Under the pieces are notes generated by a model. That model saw only the letters and a list, made by a program, of their open reading frames with translations, was not told the DNA's origin and made no database searches. 64,000 nt of DNA from RGIG4079 sp045531405 (GTDB lineage Bacteria; Bacteroidota; Bacteroidia; Bacteroidales; Muribaculaceae), in assembly GCA_045531405.1 (NCBI GenBank), contig JAZSDX010000044.1, forward strand, positions 1 to 64,000, read 5' to 3'. The position numbers and the translations under genes are program-made. Shown piece by piece: positions 8,784 through 16,532 of this stretch (its first letter is position 1; each line of letters opens with the position of its first letter).

Positions 8784-9338
8784 TTATTTGGCACCAGCCG
8801 ATTTACCTGACTTACGACGAATAACTTCGCCAACAAACTTAATACCTTTACCTTTATATGGCTCTGGTTTGCGCAATGAGCGAATCTTTGCACACACTTG
8901 ACCGAGAAGTTGTTTGTCACCACTTTCAAGAATGATAAGTGGGTTTTTGTTTCTTTCGGTCTTAGCTTCAACTTTCACTTCTTTTGGAAGTTGAATATAT
9001 ATTGCGTGAGAGAAACCGAGCGAAAGTTCGAGCACTTGACCTGTAGAGGTCGCACGGTAACCTACGCCTACTAATTCCAATTCCTTGCGATAGCCAGTAG
9101 AAACACCAACGACCATATTGTTGATCAACGCACGATAAAGGCCGTGTTGAGCACGGTGTTCGCGGCTGTCAGATGGACGAGAAATGGTGAGAATGTTTCC
9201 TTCGATTTTGATATCGAGGTCAGGATTTACGCTTTGAGCGAATTCACCTTTAGGACCTTTTACAGTAACTACGTTGTTTTCAACCTTAACGGTAACACCG
9301 GCAGGTATCTCAATGGGAGCTTTTCCTATTCTTGACAT
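8784..9338 (-). CDS. rplF: 50S ribosomal protein L6
   Basis: Large-subunit protein near the factor-binding site, 184 residues, two L6 domains. It starts MSRIGKAPIEIPAGVTV and ends with PEPYKGKGIKFVGEVIRRK. Unusually for this window it has a full Shine-Dalgarno sequence 8 nt before its ATG. Confidence 0.98.
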   Translation of the reverse strand: MSRIGKAPIEIPAGVTVKVENNVVTVKGPKGEFAQSVNPDLDIKIEGNILTISRPSDSREHRAQHGLYRALINNMVVGVSTGYRKELELVGVGYRATSTGQVLELSLGFSHAIYIQLPKEVKVEAKTERNKNPLIILESGDKQLLGQVCAKIRSLRKPEPYKGKGIKFVGEVIRRKSGKSAGAK

Positions 9339-9346
9339 AATTAATA

Positions 9347-9352
9347 CCTCCT
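9347..9352 (-). promoter_or_regulatory. Strong Shine-Dalgarno upstream of rplF
   Basis: Leftward AGGAGG, 8 nt before the rplF ATG. Most starts in this window have only A-rich upstream sequence, as is normal in Bacteroidota, so this perfect site stands out. Confidence 0.7.
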
Positions 9353-9358
9353 ATAAGA

Positions 9359-9757
9359 TTAATAAACATAACATAGTACTTCACCACCAATCTTCAACTC
9401 AGCTGCTTTTTTGTTGGTCATAACACCTTGAGAAGTAGAAAGGATAGCAATACCTAAACCATTTAACACTCGTGGCATATCTTTGTAGCCTGTGTATTGA
9501 CGAAGACCTGGACGTGAAACACGCTTAAGATCTTTGATAGCGTTCACTTTGTCTTTTGCGTCATACTTTAAGGCGATCTTGATAGTACCTGCGGGGGTTT
9601 CACCCTCTATAAACTTATAGTTAAGAATATAGCCTTGTTCAAAAAGAATCTTAGTGATTTCTTTTTTCAAGTTTGAGGCGGGAACTTCGACTACACGATG
9701 GTTAGCCTTAATCGCGTTCCTCAATCTTGTTAAATAATCTGCTATTGGATCAGTCAT
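9359..9757 (-). CDS. rpsH: 30S ribosomal protein S8
   Basis: 16S rRNA-binding protein, 132 residues. Begins MTDPIADYLTRLRNA; the C-terminal LNGLGIAILSTSQGVMTNKKA is the family signature. An 84-base gap to rpsN upstream contains a small TTCGG/CCGAA hairpin (around 9779-9795). In E. coli S8 is the spc-operon repressor, but no such site is evident here. Confidence 0.98.
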   Translation of the reverse strand: MTDPIADYLTRLRNAIKANHRVVEVPASNLKKEITKILFEQGYILNYKFIEGETPAGTIKIALKYDAKDKVNAIKDLKRVSRPGLRQYTGYKDMPRVLNGLGIAILSTSQGVMTNKKAAELKIGGEVLCYVY

Positions 9758-9841
9758 TTTTATTAATTGTTTAAATTGATTCGGTTAATCCGAACAATAT
9801 TTAATACTCTCTAATTTTATAAAGCGAGTCGTAGAGTAAAA

Positions 9842-10111
9842 TTACCAACTTGCTTTTTTTACACCGGGTATCAAACCAGCCGAAGCCATTTCGCGGAATT
9901 GGATACGTGAAATACCAAATTGACGCATGTAACCTTTTGGACGACCGGTAATGCTACAACGGTTGTGAAGGCGTACAGAAGATGCGTTTTTTGGAATGAG
10001 CTGAAGAGCTTCATAGTCGCCAGCAGCTTTTAGAGCAGCTTTTTTAGCGGCATATTTAGCTACAAGTTTAGCTCTTTTCACTTCGCGAGCTTTCATTGAT
10101 TCTTTAGCCAT
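9842..10111 (-). CDS. rpsN: 30S ribosomal protein S14 (zinc-free form)
   Basis: Small-subunit head protein, 89 residues, the long form without the CxxC...CxxC zinc site; only one cysteine is present (NRCSITGRPKGYMRQFG). Ten bases after rplE. Together with cysteine-free L36 and S4 this cluster encodes zinc-independent paralogues only. Confidence 0.97.
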   Translation of the reverse strand: MAKESMKAREVKRAKLVAKYAAKKAALKAAGDYEALQLIPKNASSVRLHNRCSITGRPKGYMRQFGISRIQFREMASAGLIPGVKKASW

Positions 10112-10121
10112 ACTTCAGAAA

Positions 10122-10667
10122 TTATTTAGCGTTTTTGAAAGGTAAGCCAAATTGTTTAAGGAGTGCATAACCTTCTTCATCGGTGTTAGCCGAAGTAACG
10201 AAAGTGATGTTCATACCCAACAATTTAGAAATGTTGTCAATGTTGATTTCGGGGAAGATGATCTGCTCAGTAATACCGAGAGTGTAGTTGCCACGACCAT
10301 CAAGTTTACCTTCGATACCTTTGAAGTCACGAATACGAGGCAACGCGATGCGAATGAGACGTTCAAGGAACTCATACATGTGATCGCGACGCAAAGTAAC
10401 CATAACACCTACAGGCATTTTTTTACGAAGCTTGAAGTTTGAAATATCTTTCTTTGAAAGAGTAGCAACAGCTTTTTGACCTGTGATAGCGGTCAACTCG
10501 TTGATAGCAGTTTCAATAATCTTCTTGTCTTGAGTAGCTTGACCAAGACCTTGGTTGATTACGATTTTTTTCAACTTGGGCACTTGCATAACAGTGCTAT
10601 AGTTGAATTCTTTCATAAGAGCGGGAACAATGCGCTCAGTATAGTCTTTCTTAAGAGTTGTAGCCAT
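10122..10667 (-). CDS. rplE: 50S ribosomal protein L5
   Basis: 5S rRNA-binding protein, 181 residues, with VMQVPKLKKIVINQGLGQA near the N-terminus and RGNYTLGITEQIIFPEI later. Its ATG overlaps the stop codon of rplX by one base (TAATG), implying translational coupling. A GA-rich GGAGAGGAG stretch lies just upstream inside the rplX end. Confidence 0.98.
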   Translation of the reverse strand: MATTLKKDYTERIVPALMKEFNYSTVMQVPKLKKIVINQGLGQATQDKKIIETAINELTAITGQKAVATLSKKDISNFKLRKKMPVGVMVTLRRDHMYEFLERLIRIALPRIRDFKGIEGKLDGRGNYTLGITEQIIFPEINIDNISKLLGMNITFVTSANTDEEGYALLKQFGLPFKNAK

Positions 10668-10987
10668 TATTTAATCTCCTCTCCTGATTTTTTAGAATAA
10701 CGAACTGTAACTCCTTTTTCATCCTTACGGAAACCTACACGAGTGGGTTTGCCACTTTTAGGGTCGAGAAGGCTGAGGTTGGAGATGTGAATAGGTGCTT
10801 CCATCTTAATGAGACCACCTTGTGGATATTTTGCGCTGGGCTTTGTGCTCTTAGTCACGATGTTAACGCCTTCGACGATGGCACGTTGCTTAGTCACTTG
10901 CACTGAAAGCACACGACCTTGCTTACCTTTGTCTTCGCCACTGAGAACGTAAACGGTATCGCCCTTTTTGATATGTAATTTACTCAT
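10667..10987 (-). CDS. rplX: 50S ribosomal protein L24
   Basis: Early assembly initiator of the large subunit, 106 residues, with the KOW motif GDTVYVLSGEDKGKQGRVL at residues 9-27. One-base overlap with rplE downstream and 22 bases after rplN. Confidence 0.98.
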   Translation of the reverse strand: MSKLHIKKGDTVYVLSGEDKGKQGRVLSVQVTKQRAIVEGVNIVTKSTKPSAKYPQGGLIKMEAPIHISNLSLLDPKSGKPTRVGFRKDEKGVTVRYSKKSGEEIK

Positions 10988-11009
10988 TACTTTTAATTTT
11001 GCTTAATGG

Positions 11010-11375
11010 TTAAAGTACTTCTGGAGCGAGTGAAACAATCTTCATGTTTGTTGCACGCAATTCACGAGCAACAGGACCGAAGATGCGAGTACCGCGAAGT
11101 TCACCGGCATTGTTCAATAACACACATGCATTGTCGTCAAAGCGAATATAAGAACCGTCGGGACGACGAACTTCTTTTTTAGTGCGAACGACAACTGCTT
11201 TAGATACAGTACCTTTCTTTACGTCCGATGAAGGGATAACACTTTTCACAGTAACTACGATAATGTCACCTACCGAAGCGTAACGACGTCCTGTACCACC
11301 TAAAACGCGGATGCAGAGTGCCTCTTTTGCACCACTGTTATCTGCAACAGTTAAACGGGATTCAGTCTGTATCAT
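11010..11375 (-). CDS. rplN: 50S ribosomal protein L14
   Basis: Intersubunit-bridge protein of 121 residues. MIQTESRLTVADNSGAKEA and the C-terminal GTRIFGPVARELR are diagnostic. Five bases after rpsQ. Confidence 0.98.
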   Translation of the reverse strand: MIQTESRLTVADNSGAKEALCIRVLGGTGRRYASVGDIIVVTVKSVIPSSDVKKGTVSKAVVVRTKKEVRRPDGSYIRFDDNACVLLNNAGELRGTRIFGPVARELRATNMKIVSLAPEVL

Positions 11376-11380
11376 AATTA

Positions 11381-11638
11381 TTACTTAACTTTTTCGATTA
11401 TTTCTACTAATCTCCATCTTTTGGTTTTGCTCAATGGACGAGTTTCCATCAGCTTCACTGTATCGCCAACTTGGCACTCATTCTTTTCATCATGAGCATG
11501 GTATTTTTTTGTTTTGTTTACAAATTTACCATAGATAGGGTGTTTTTCTTTCCACTTGATAGTAACAGTGATAGTTTTGTCACCCTTGTTGCTCGATACA
11601 ACCCCAATACGTTCTTTTCTTAAATTTCTTTTTTCCAT
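11381..11638 (-). CDS. rpsQ: 30S ribosomal protein S17
   Basis: OB-fold protein binding the 5' domain of 16S rRNA, 85 residues. RKERIGVVSSNKGDKTITV and the C-terminal METRPLSKTKRWRLVEI are typical. Nine bases after rpmC. Confidence 0.98.
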   Translation of the reverse strand: MEKRNLRKERIGVVSSNKGDKTITVTIKWKEKHPIYGKFVNKTKKYHAHDEKNECQVGDTVKLMETRPLSKTKRWRLVEIIEKVK

Positions 11639-11647
11639 TTCTTGGGA

Positions 11648-11845
11648 TTATTTATTGTTAAGTTCGCGCTGACGCAACTCAGTCTTCACGCGTGCAATCA
11701 TTTTACGATCATGTGTAATTTTAGCAGGGCTATCAAGAGGAGAAATTGCGTGATTAACCTTGAGTTGAAGGTAATCTTTTTCCATCTCTACAAGACGATC
11801 TTTAAGGTCTTGAGTGCTGAGTTCTTTGATTTCTTCTTTCTTCAT
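11648..11845 (-). CDS. rpmC: 50S ribosomal protein L29
   Basis: Two-helix protein at the exit tunnel that contacts the signal recognition particle and trigger factor in other bacteria; 65 residues. It begins MKKEEIKELSTQDLKDRL, with the KITHDRKMIARVKTELRQRE helix at the end. Between rplP and rpsQ. Confidence 0.97.
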   Translation of the reverse strand: MKKEEIKELSTQDLKDRLVEMEKDYLQLKVNHAISPLDSPAKITHDRKMIARVKTELRQRELNNK

Positions 11846-11851
11846 AATCTT

Positions 11852-12283
11852 TTACACATTTTGAGTTGGATCATAATCACGGCGTACTACAAATTTAGTA
11901 GTCACAGGAAGCTTTTGAGCTGCTAAACGAAGAGCTTCTTTAGCAATTTCAAAGCTTACGCCTTCTACTTCTATGAGCATGCGACCTGGAGTAACAGGAG
12001 CTACGAAACCTTCGGGAGCACCTTTACCTTTACCCATACGCACTTCAGCTGGTTTTTTGGTGATAGGCTTATCAGGGAATATGCGAATCCAAATTTGACC
12101 TTGACGTTGCATATAACGAGTCACAGCGATACGAGCAGCCTCAATTTGGCGACCTGTAATCCATTTTGACTCCAAAGTCTTTATACCAAAAGAACCGAAT
12201 GCCAACTGATTACCGCGTTGAGCATTACCTTTCATGCGGCCTTTCTGTTGACGACGAAATTTAGTTTTCTTTGGTTGTAACAT
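11852..12283 (-). CDS. rplP: 50S ribosomal protein L16
   Basis: Large-subunit protein near the A site, 143 residues. KFRRQQKGRMKGNAQRGN and RMGKGKGAPEGFVAPV are typical. Six bases separate it from rpmC. Confidence 0.98.
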   Translation of the reverse strand: MLQPKKTKFRRQQKGRMKGNAQRGNQLAFGSFGIKTLESKWITGRQIEAARIAVTRYMQRQGQIWIRIFPDKPITKKPAEVRMGKGKGAPEGFVAPVTPGRMLIEVEGVSFEIAKEALRLAAQKLPVTTKFVVRRDYDPTQNV

Positions 12284-12306
12284 TGTTGTGTTGAATCAAT
12301 TGAAGT

Positions 12307-13038
12307 TTAACGATTTTTTTTATTGTTACGGAAACCGCCACGACGAGAACCGTTACCTGCACCACGTCCACCTTCTTTATTGTTAGAAGTGAATGATGGA
12401 GCGAGATCACGTTTTCCGTAAACTTCACCACGACAAATCCACACTTTTACGCCGATAACACCCACTTTTGTGTGTGCTTCAACGAGTGCATAGTCGATAT
12501 CGGCACGAAGAGTGTGAAGGGGAGTACGACCTTCTTTGAACATCTCGCTACGAGCCATTTCAGCTCCGTTAAGACGACCACTTACTTGTACTTTAATACC
12601 TTCGGCACCGCTACGCATTGTACCTGCGATTGCCATTTTAACTGCACGACGATATGCGATTTTGCCTTCAATTTGACGAGCTACAGTGCTAGCCACGATT
12701 TGTGCATCGAGCTCGGGGCGCTTTACTTCAAAGATGTTAATTTGTACATCTTTATCGGTAATTTTCTTGAGCTCTTCTTTGAGTTTTTCTACTTCGCTAC
12801 CACCTTTACCGATAATCAAACCGGGGCGAGAAGTACACACTGTAATAGTGATAAGTTTCAAAGTGCGCTCAATAATAATGCGAGAAACGCTTGATTTGGC
12901 TAAGCGGACATTTAGATACTTGCGAAGCTTAGAGTCTTCAAGCAAAGTATCACCATACTTGTTGCCACCATACCAGTTAGAGTCCCATCCACGGATGACA
13001 CCTAAACGATTGCTGATTGGATTTACCTTTTGTCCCAT
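12307..13038 (-). CDS. rpsC: 30S ribosomal protein S3
   Basis: mRNA-entry protein of the small subunit, 243 residues. It has the KH-type domain (RPGLIIGKGGSEVEKLKEEL, about residues 70-90) and the S3 C-terminal domain (IKVQVSGRLNGAEMARSE). After residue 210 it has a low-complexity Asn/Gly/Arg tail (EGGRGAGNGSRRGGFRNNKK), reminiscent of the Arg-rich tail on PNPase in this window. Confidence 0.98.
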   Translation of the reverse strand: MGQKVNPISNRLGVIRGWDSNWYGGNKYGDTLLEDSKLRKYLNVRLAKSSVSRIIIERTLKLITITVCTSRPGLIIGKGGSEVEKLKEELKKITDKDVQINIFEVKRPELDAQIVASTVARQIEGKIAYRRAVKMAIAGTMRSGAEGIKVQVSGRLNGAEMARSEMFKEGRTPLHTLRADIDYALVEAHTKVGVIGVKVWICRGEVYGKRDLAPSFTSNNKEGGRGAGNGSRRGGFRNNKKNR

Positions 13039-13041
13039 TTC

Positions 13042-13455
13042 TTATGCCTCTTTTTTAGCGTTATTGTCAATTGTATCTACAAACAACGTAACGTGATTAG
13101 AACGTTTACGAATTCTATAACCTCTACCTTGAGGAGCTGTGCGGAGACGTTTCAACATTGGAGCACATGTTACGAAGATAGTGCTTATGTAAAGTTCACC
13201 GTTTTCAGCTTTTTTCTCATTTTTAGCCTCCCAGTTGGCAATTGCTGAACGCAAAAGTTTTTCAACTTTGGCAGCTGCCTCTTTATTTGAGAACTTGAGG
13301 ATACCCAAAGCACGGAACACTTCTTGACCACGCACCATGTCTGCAACGAGACGCATTTTGCGAGGAGAAGAAGGCACGTTAATCAACTTAGCAAAAGCTT
13401 GTGATTTGCGGGTTTCCTTCATTACTTCGGCTGATTGTCTTTTTCTTACACCCAT
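13042..13455 (-). CDS. rplV: 50S ribosomal protein L22
   Basis: Exit-tunnel protein, 137 residues. SPRKMRLVADMVRGQEVFRA and LRTAPQGRGYRIRKRSNHVT (beta-hairpin region) are diagnostic. Three bases before rpsC. Confidence 0.98.
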   Translation of the reverse strand: MGVRKRQSAEVMKETRKSQAFAKLINVPSSPRKMRLVADMVRGQEVFRALGILKFSNKEAAAKVEKLLRSAIANWEAKNEKKAENGELYISTIFVTCAPMLKRLRTAPQGRGYRIRKRSNHVTLFVDTIDNNAKKEA

Positions 13456-13503
13456 TGTATTTAATTTCTTTTTTTATCAAAAATTATTTATAATAGGCCT
13501 CTC

Positions 13504-13773
13504 TTATTTTTTCTTGTTTCCGGCATGACCACGGAAGGTGCGAGTAGGAGCAAATTCTCCAAGTTTGTGACCTACCATGTTTTCAGTGACGTAAACAGGA
13601 ATGAATTTATTACCATTGTGAACTGCAAAAGTGTGTCCAACGAATTCGGGAGCAATCATTGAAGCGCGGCTCCAAGTTTTGATAACTGATTGCTTTCCGC
13701 TTTCATTCATCGCTGCGACTTTCTTTTCCAATTTGACGCTGATAAATGGGCCTTTTTTTAATGAACGACTCAT
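13504..13773 (-). CDS. rpsS: 30S ribosomal protein S19
   Basis: Small-subunit head protein, 89 residues. MSRSLKKGPFISVKLEKKV and KLGEFAPTRTFRGHAG are the family signature. A 48-base gap precedes rplV. Confidence 0.98.
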   Translation of the reverse strand: MSRSLKKGPFISVKLEKKVAAMNESGKQSVIKTWSRASMIAPEFVGHTFAVHNGNKFIPVYVTENMVGHKLGEFAPTRTFRGHAGNKKK

Positions 13774-13792
13774 AGTTACTTAATTAATCAGA

Positions 13793-14620
13793 TTACTTTT
13801 TTCTTCTTTCAATAATGTACTTTGAAGAATGTTTCTTCGGTGCACGTGTTTTAAGCCCCTTAGCATACAAGCCCTTACGAGAACGTGGGTGACCACCAGA
13901 TGCACGGCCTTCACCACCACCCATTGGGTGATCCACAGGGTTCATAACTACACCACGGTTACGTGGGCGACGTCCAAGCCAACGAGAACGACCGGCTTTA
14001 CCTGAACGTTCAAGAGAGTGTTCGCTGTTACCAACTACACCAATTGTAGCTTTACATGCTGCGAGCACTTTACGTGTTTCACCTGAAGGTAATTTGATAA
14101 TTGCATAAGCTCCTTCGCGAGAAGTCAACTGAGCAAAAGTACCAGCCGAACGAGCCATGAATGCTCCTTGACCAGGACGCAACTCAATATTGTGAATAAG
14201 AGTACCCACAGGAATTTTGCTCAATGGAAGAGCGTTTCCTACTTCGGGTGCTACATCTTCACCACTGACTACTGTTGCGCCAACTTCTAAGCCGTTGGGT
14301 GCAATTATATAAGCTTTCGCTCCGTCTACATAGTAAAGAAGAGCAATGCGAGCAGAACGGTTTGGGTCATACTCGATTGATTTTACTACTGCGGGAACAC
14401 CGTCTTTATTTCTCTTAAAGTCAATGAAACGGTATTTGCGTTTGTGACCGCCACCAAGGTAACGGGTGGTTAGGTGACCTTCGGCATTACGACCTCCGGA
14501 CGCTTTTTTACCGACTGTAAGAGATTTCTCTGGTGTACTAGCAGTGATTATACCTTTAAATACACCAATAATCTTGTGTCTCTGCCCCGGTGTTGTGGGC
14601 TTTAATTTTCTTACTGCCAT
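13793..14620 (-). CDS. rplB: 50S ribosomal protein L2
   Basis: Core large-subunit protein needed for subunit association and peptidyl transfer, 275 residues. RNAEGHLTTRYLGGGHKRKY near the N-terminus and MNPVDHPMGGGEGRASGG (with the conserved histidine near the peptidyl-transferase centre) near the C-terminus are intact. Confidence 0.98.
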   Translation of the reverse strand: MAVRKLKPTTPGQRHKIIGVFKGIITASTPEKSLTVGKKASGGRNAEGHLTTRYLGGGHKRKYRFIDFKRNKDGVPAVVKSIEYDPNRSARIALLYYVDGAKAYIIAPNGLEVGATVVSGEDVAPEVGNALPLSKIPVGTLIHNIELRPGQGAFMARSAGTFAQLTSREGAYAIIKLPSGETRKVLAACKATIGVVGNSEHSLERSGKAGRSRWLGRRPRNRGVVMNPVDHPMGGGEGRASGGHPRSRKGLYAKGLKTRAPKKHSSKYIIERRKK

Positions 14621-14626
14621 TTTCTA

Positions 14627-14917
14627 TTATATGTTGCTATAAAAGTCAATAGTTTCGCCATCGCCAACTGTAATAAAGGCTTTCTTGTAGGCAGTTGTTT
14701 TGCCACGAAGAAGACCGCTCTTAGTCCAACGAGACTTGTTTTTACCTCTAACAACAAGTGTGTTGACATTAACTACTTTCACGCCATAAAGTTGTTCAAC
14801 CAAAGATTTGATTTGATACTTGTTGGCATTTAGAGAAACATGAAAAGTGTAGCGATTAAGCTTTTCTGTAAGCTTAGTTGCTTTCTCTGTAACGATTGGT
14901 TTAATCATTATATCCAT
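14627..14917 (-). CDS. rplW: 50S ribosomal protein L23
   Basis: Exit-tunnel protein and docking site for trigger factor and SRP, 96 residues. IMIKPIVTEKATKLTEKLNR is the family N-terminus; YGVKVVNVNTLVVRGK follows. The ATG at 14917 is preceded by AAGGAGG, which supports this start. Confidence 0.97.
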   Translation of the reverse strand: MDIMIKPIVTEKATKLTEKLNRYTFHVSLNANKYQIKSLVEQLYGVKVVNVNTLVVRGKNKSRWTKSGLLRGKTTAYKKAFITVGDGETIDFYSNI

Positions 14918-14926
14918 TTTCTTCGT

Positions 14927-14932
14927 CCTCCT
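14927..14932 (-). promoter_or_regulatory. Strong Shine-Dalgarno upstream of rplW
   Basis: Leftward AGGAGG, 9 nt before the rplW ATG. One of only two clear consensus sites I noticed at a gene start in this window, the other being at rplF. Confidence 0.65.
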
Positions 14933-15552
14933 TAAAATTTATTAATAACGTCAAGGCTACTTTCCGTTAGGATAATAGCTTTGTTGTTGAGTAACGCATA
15001 AGTATTTACTTCCGCAGCAACCATAAGATTTGCATTTGGAAGATTTCGAGCAGACAAAGATACGGTTTTATTTTGGTCTGCTAAAACCAAAAGTATCTTT
15101 TTGTCAGCAACTTTAAGATTTTTAGCAAAGTTTACGAATTCTTTAGTTTTTGGAGCTTCAAAATTGAAGTCTTCAACAATAATGATTTCATTATCTTGTG
15201 CTTTATATGTCAAAGCCGACTTGCGAGCAAGTTGTTTGAGTTTCTTGTTAAGTTTGAAACGGTAGTCACGTGGACGTGGACCAAATACGCGTCCACCACC
15301 AACTAAAACTGGTGAATTAATATCACCGATGCGAGCACCGCCACCACCTTTTTGCTTGTGAAGCTTACGGGTAGAACCAGACACTTCGCTTCTTTCTTTA
15401 GCTTTGTGAGTACCTTGACGTTGATTAGCCAAGTATTGCTTAACATCGAGATATACGGCATGCTCGTTTGCTTCGATTGCAAACACTTCGTCGTTCAATT
15501 GAACTTTGCGACCAGTGTCTTCTCCTTTGATATTATATACTGCGAGTTCCAT
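14932..15552 (-). CDS. rplD: 50S ribosomal protein L4
   Basis: Exit-tunnel protein, 206 residues. The RQGTHKAKERSEVSGSTRKL loop and the GGGARIGDINSPVLVGGGRV stretch are typical. Its ATG overlaps the rplC stop codon by one base. No feature of the E. coli L4 autoregulatory leader can be assessed here. Confidence 0.97.
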   Translation of the reverse strand: MELAVYNIKGEDTGRKVQLNDEVFAIEANEHAVYLDVKQYLANQRQGTHKAKERSEVSGSTRKLHKQKGGGGARIGDINSPVLVGGGRVFGPRPRDYRFKLNKKLKQLARKSALTYKAQDNEIIIVEDFNFEAPKTKEFVNFAKNLKVADKKILLVLADQNKTVSLSARNLPNANLMVAAEVNTYALLNNKAIILTESSLDVINKF

Positions 15553-16169
15553 TATTTCTCAATTATTACGATTGAACCTTTACTTCCGGGGATAGATCCC
15601 TTAATCATTAATAGATTGTGGTCGGCAATCACCTTCAATACTTGGAGGTTTTGCACGGTTACACGCTTGTTGCCGGTTTGTCCTGCCATACGCATTCCTT
15701 TGAATACTTTAGCGGGATAAGAACATGCGCCCACAGAACCGGGTGCGCGAAGACGGTTGTGTTGACCGTGTGTAGTTTGACCCACACCACCGAAACCGTG
15801 ACGTTTTACAACACCTTGGAAACCTTTACCTTTAGAAGTGCCTGCGATATCAACGAAATCGCCTTCTGCAAACATTTCTACTGTAATGGCGTCACCAAGT
15901 TTGTATTCGCCTTCAAATCCTTTGAACTCGGCCAAGTGTCTCTTGGGTGTCACACCTGCTTTCTTGAAGTGACCAAGCTCTGGCTTGGTAGTGTGCTTCT
16001 CCTTTTGCTCCTCGTAGCCGAGTTGCAAAGCTTCGTAGCCATCGTTTTCAAGAGTTTTTACTTGAGTAACCACACAAGGACCTACTTCGATAACAGTGCA
16101 CGGCACATTTTTACCGTCGGCACTGAAAACGGATGTCATTCCGATTTTTTTTCCTAATAATCCTGGCAT
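15552..16169 (-). CDS. rplC: 50S ribosomal protein L3
   Basis: Early-assembling large-subunit protein reaching the peptidyl-transferase centre, 205 residues. It starts MPGLLGKKIGMTSVFSADG; the central GKGFQGVVKRHGFGG and QTTHGQHNRLRAPGS motifs include the conserved glutamine-containing loop. Follows rpsJ after 36 bases. Confidence 0.98.
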   Translation of the reverse strand: MPGLLGKKIGMTSVFSADGKNVPCTVIEVGPCVVTQVKTLENDGYEALQLGYEEQKEKHTTKPELGHFKKAGVTPKRHLAEFKGFEGEYKLGDAITVEMFAEGDFVDIAGTSKGKGFQGVVKRHGFGGVGQTTHGQHNRLRAPGSVGACSYPAKVFKGMRMAGQTGNKRVTVQNLQVLKVIADHNLLMIKGSIPGSKGSIVIIEK

Positions 16170-16205
16170 TTCTCTTTAATTTAAAATTTTTCTACTTTGC
16201 TAAAT

Positions 16206-16511
16206 TTACACCTTGATTTCTACTTCTACACCGCTAGGAAGTTCAAGCTTCATAAGAGCATCAACAGTCTTTGCAGTTGAGTTGTAGATGTCGATAAGAC
16301 GTTTGAATGATGAAAGTTGGAATTGTTCACGTGATTTTTTGTTCACGAATGTTGAACGATTCACTGTAAAGATACGTTTGTGAGTGGGTAGAGGTATAGG
16401 ACCACTAATCACAGCACCTGTAGCCTTAACAGTTTTAACAATCTTTTCAGCCGACTTGTCAACCAAGTTGTGGTCGTAAGATTTTAGCTTAATTCTGATT
16501 TTTTGGCTCAT
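16206..16511 (-). CDS. rpsJ: 30S ribosomal protein S10
   Basis: Small-subunit head protein (NusE in antitermination in other bacteria), 101 residues. IRIKLKSYDHNLVDKSAEKI and GPIPLPTHKRIFTVNRS are diagnostic. It follows fusA directly, with no tuf gene between them. Confidence 0.98.
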   Translation of the reverse strand: MSQKIRIKLKSYDHNLVDKSAEKIVKTVKATGAVISGPIPLPTHKRIFTVNRSTFVNKKSREQFQLSSFKRLIDIYNSTAKTVDALMKLELPSGVEVEIKV

Positions 16512-16532
16512 ATTATTTATAATATAATTGTA

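Noticed and set aside
15618..16157. Long open frame on the + strand opposite rplC
   Set aside because: Antisense shadow of a highly conserved ribosomal protein gene; the translation has no recognisable family and codon use is that of the complement.
16512..16532. Missing tuf gene between fusA and rpsJ as a deletion
   Set aside because: Absence of tuf from this position is normal in Bacteroidota.
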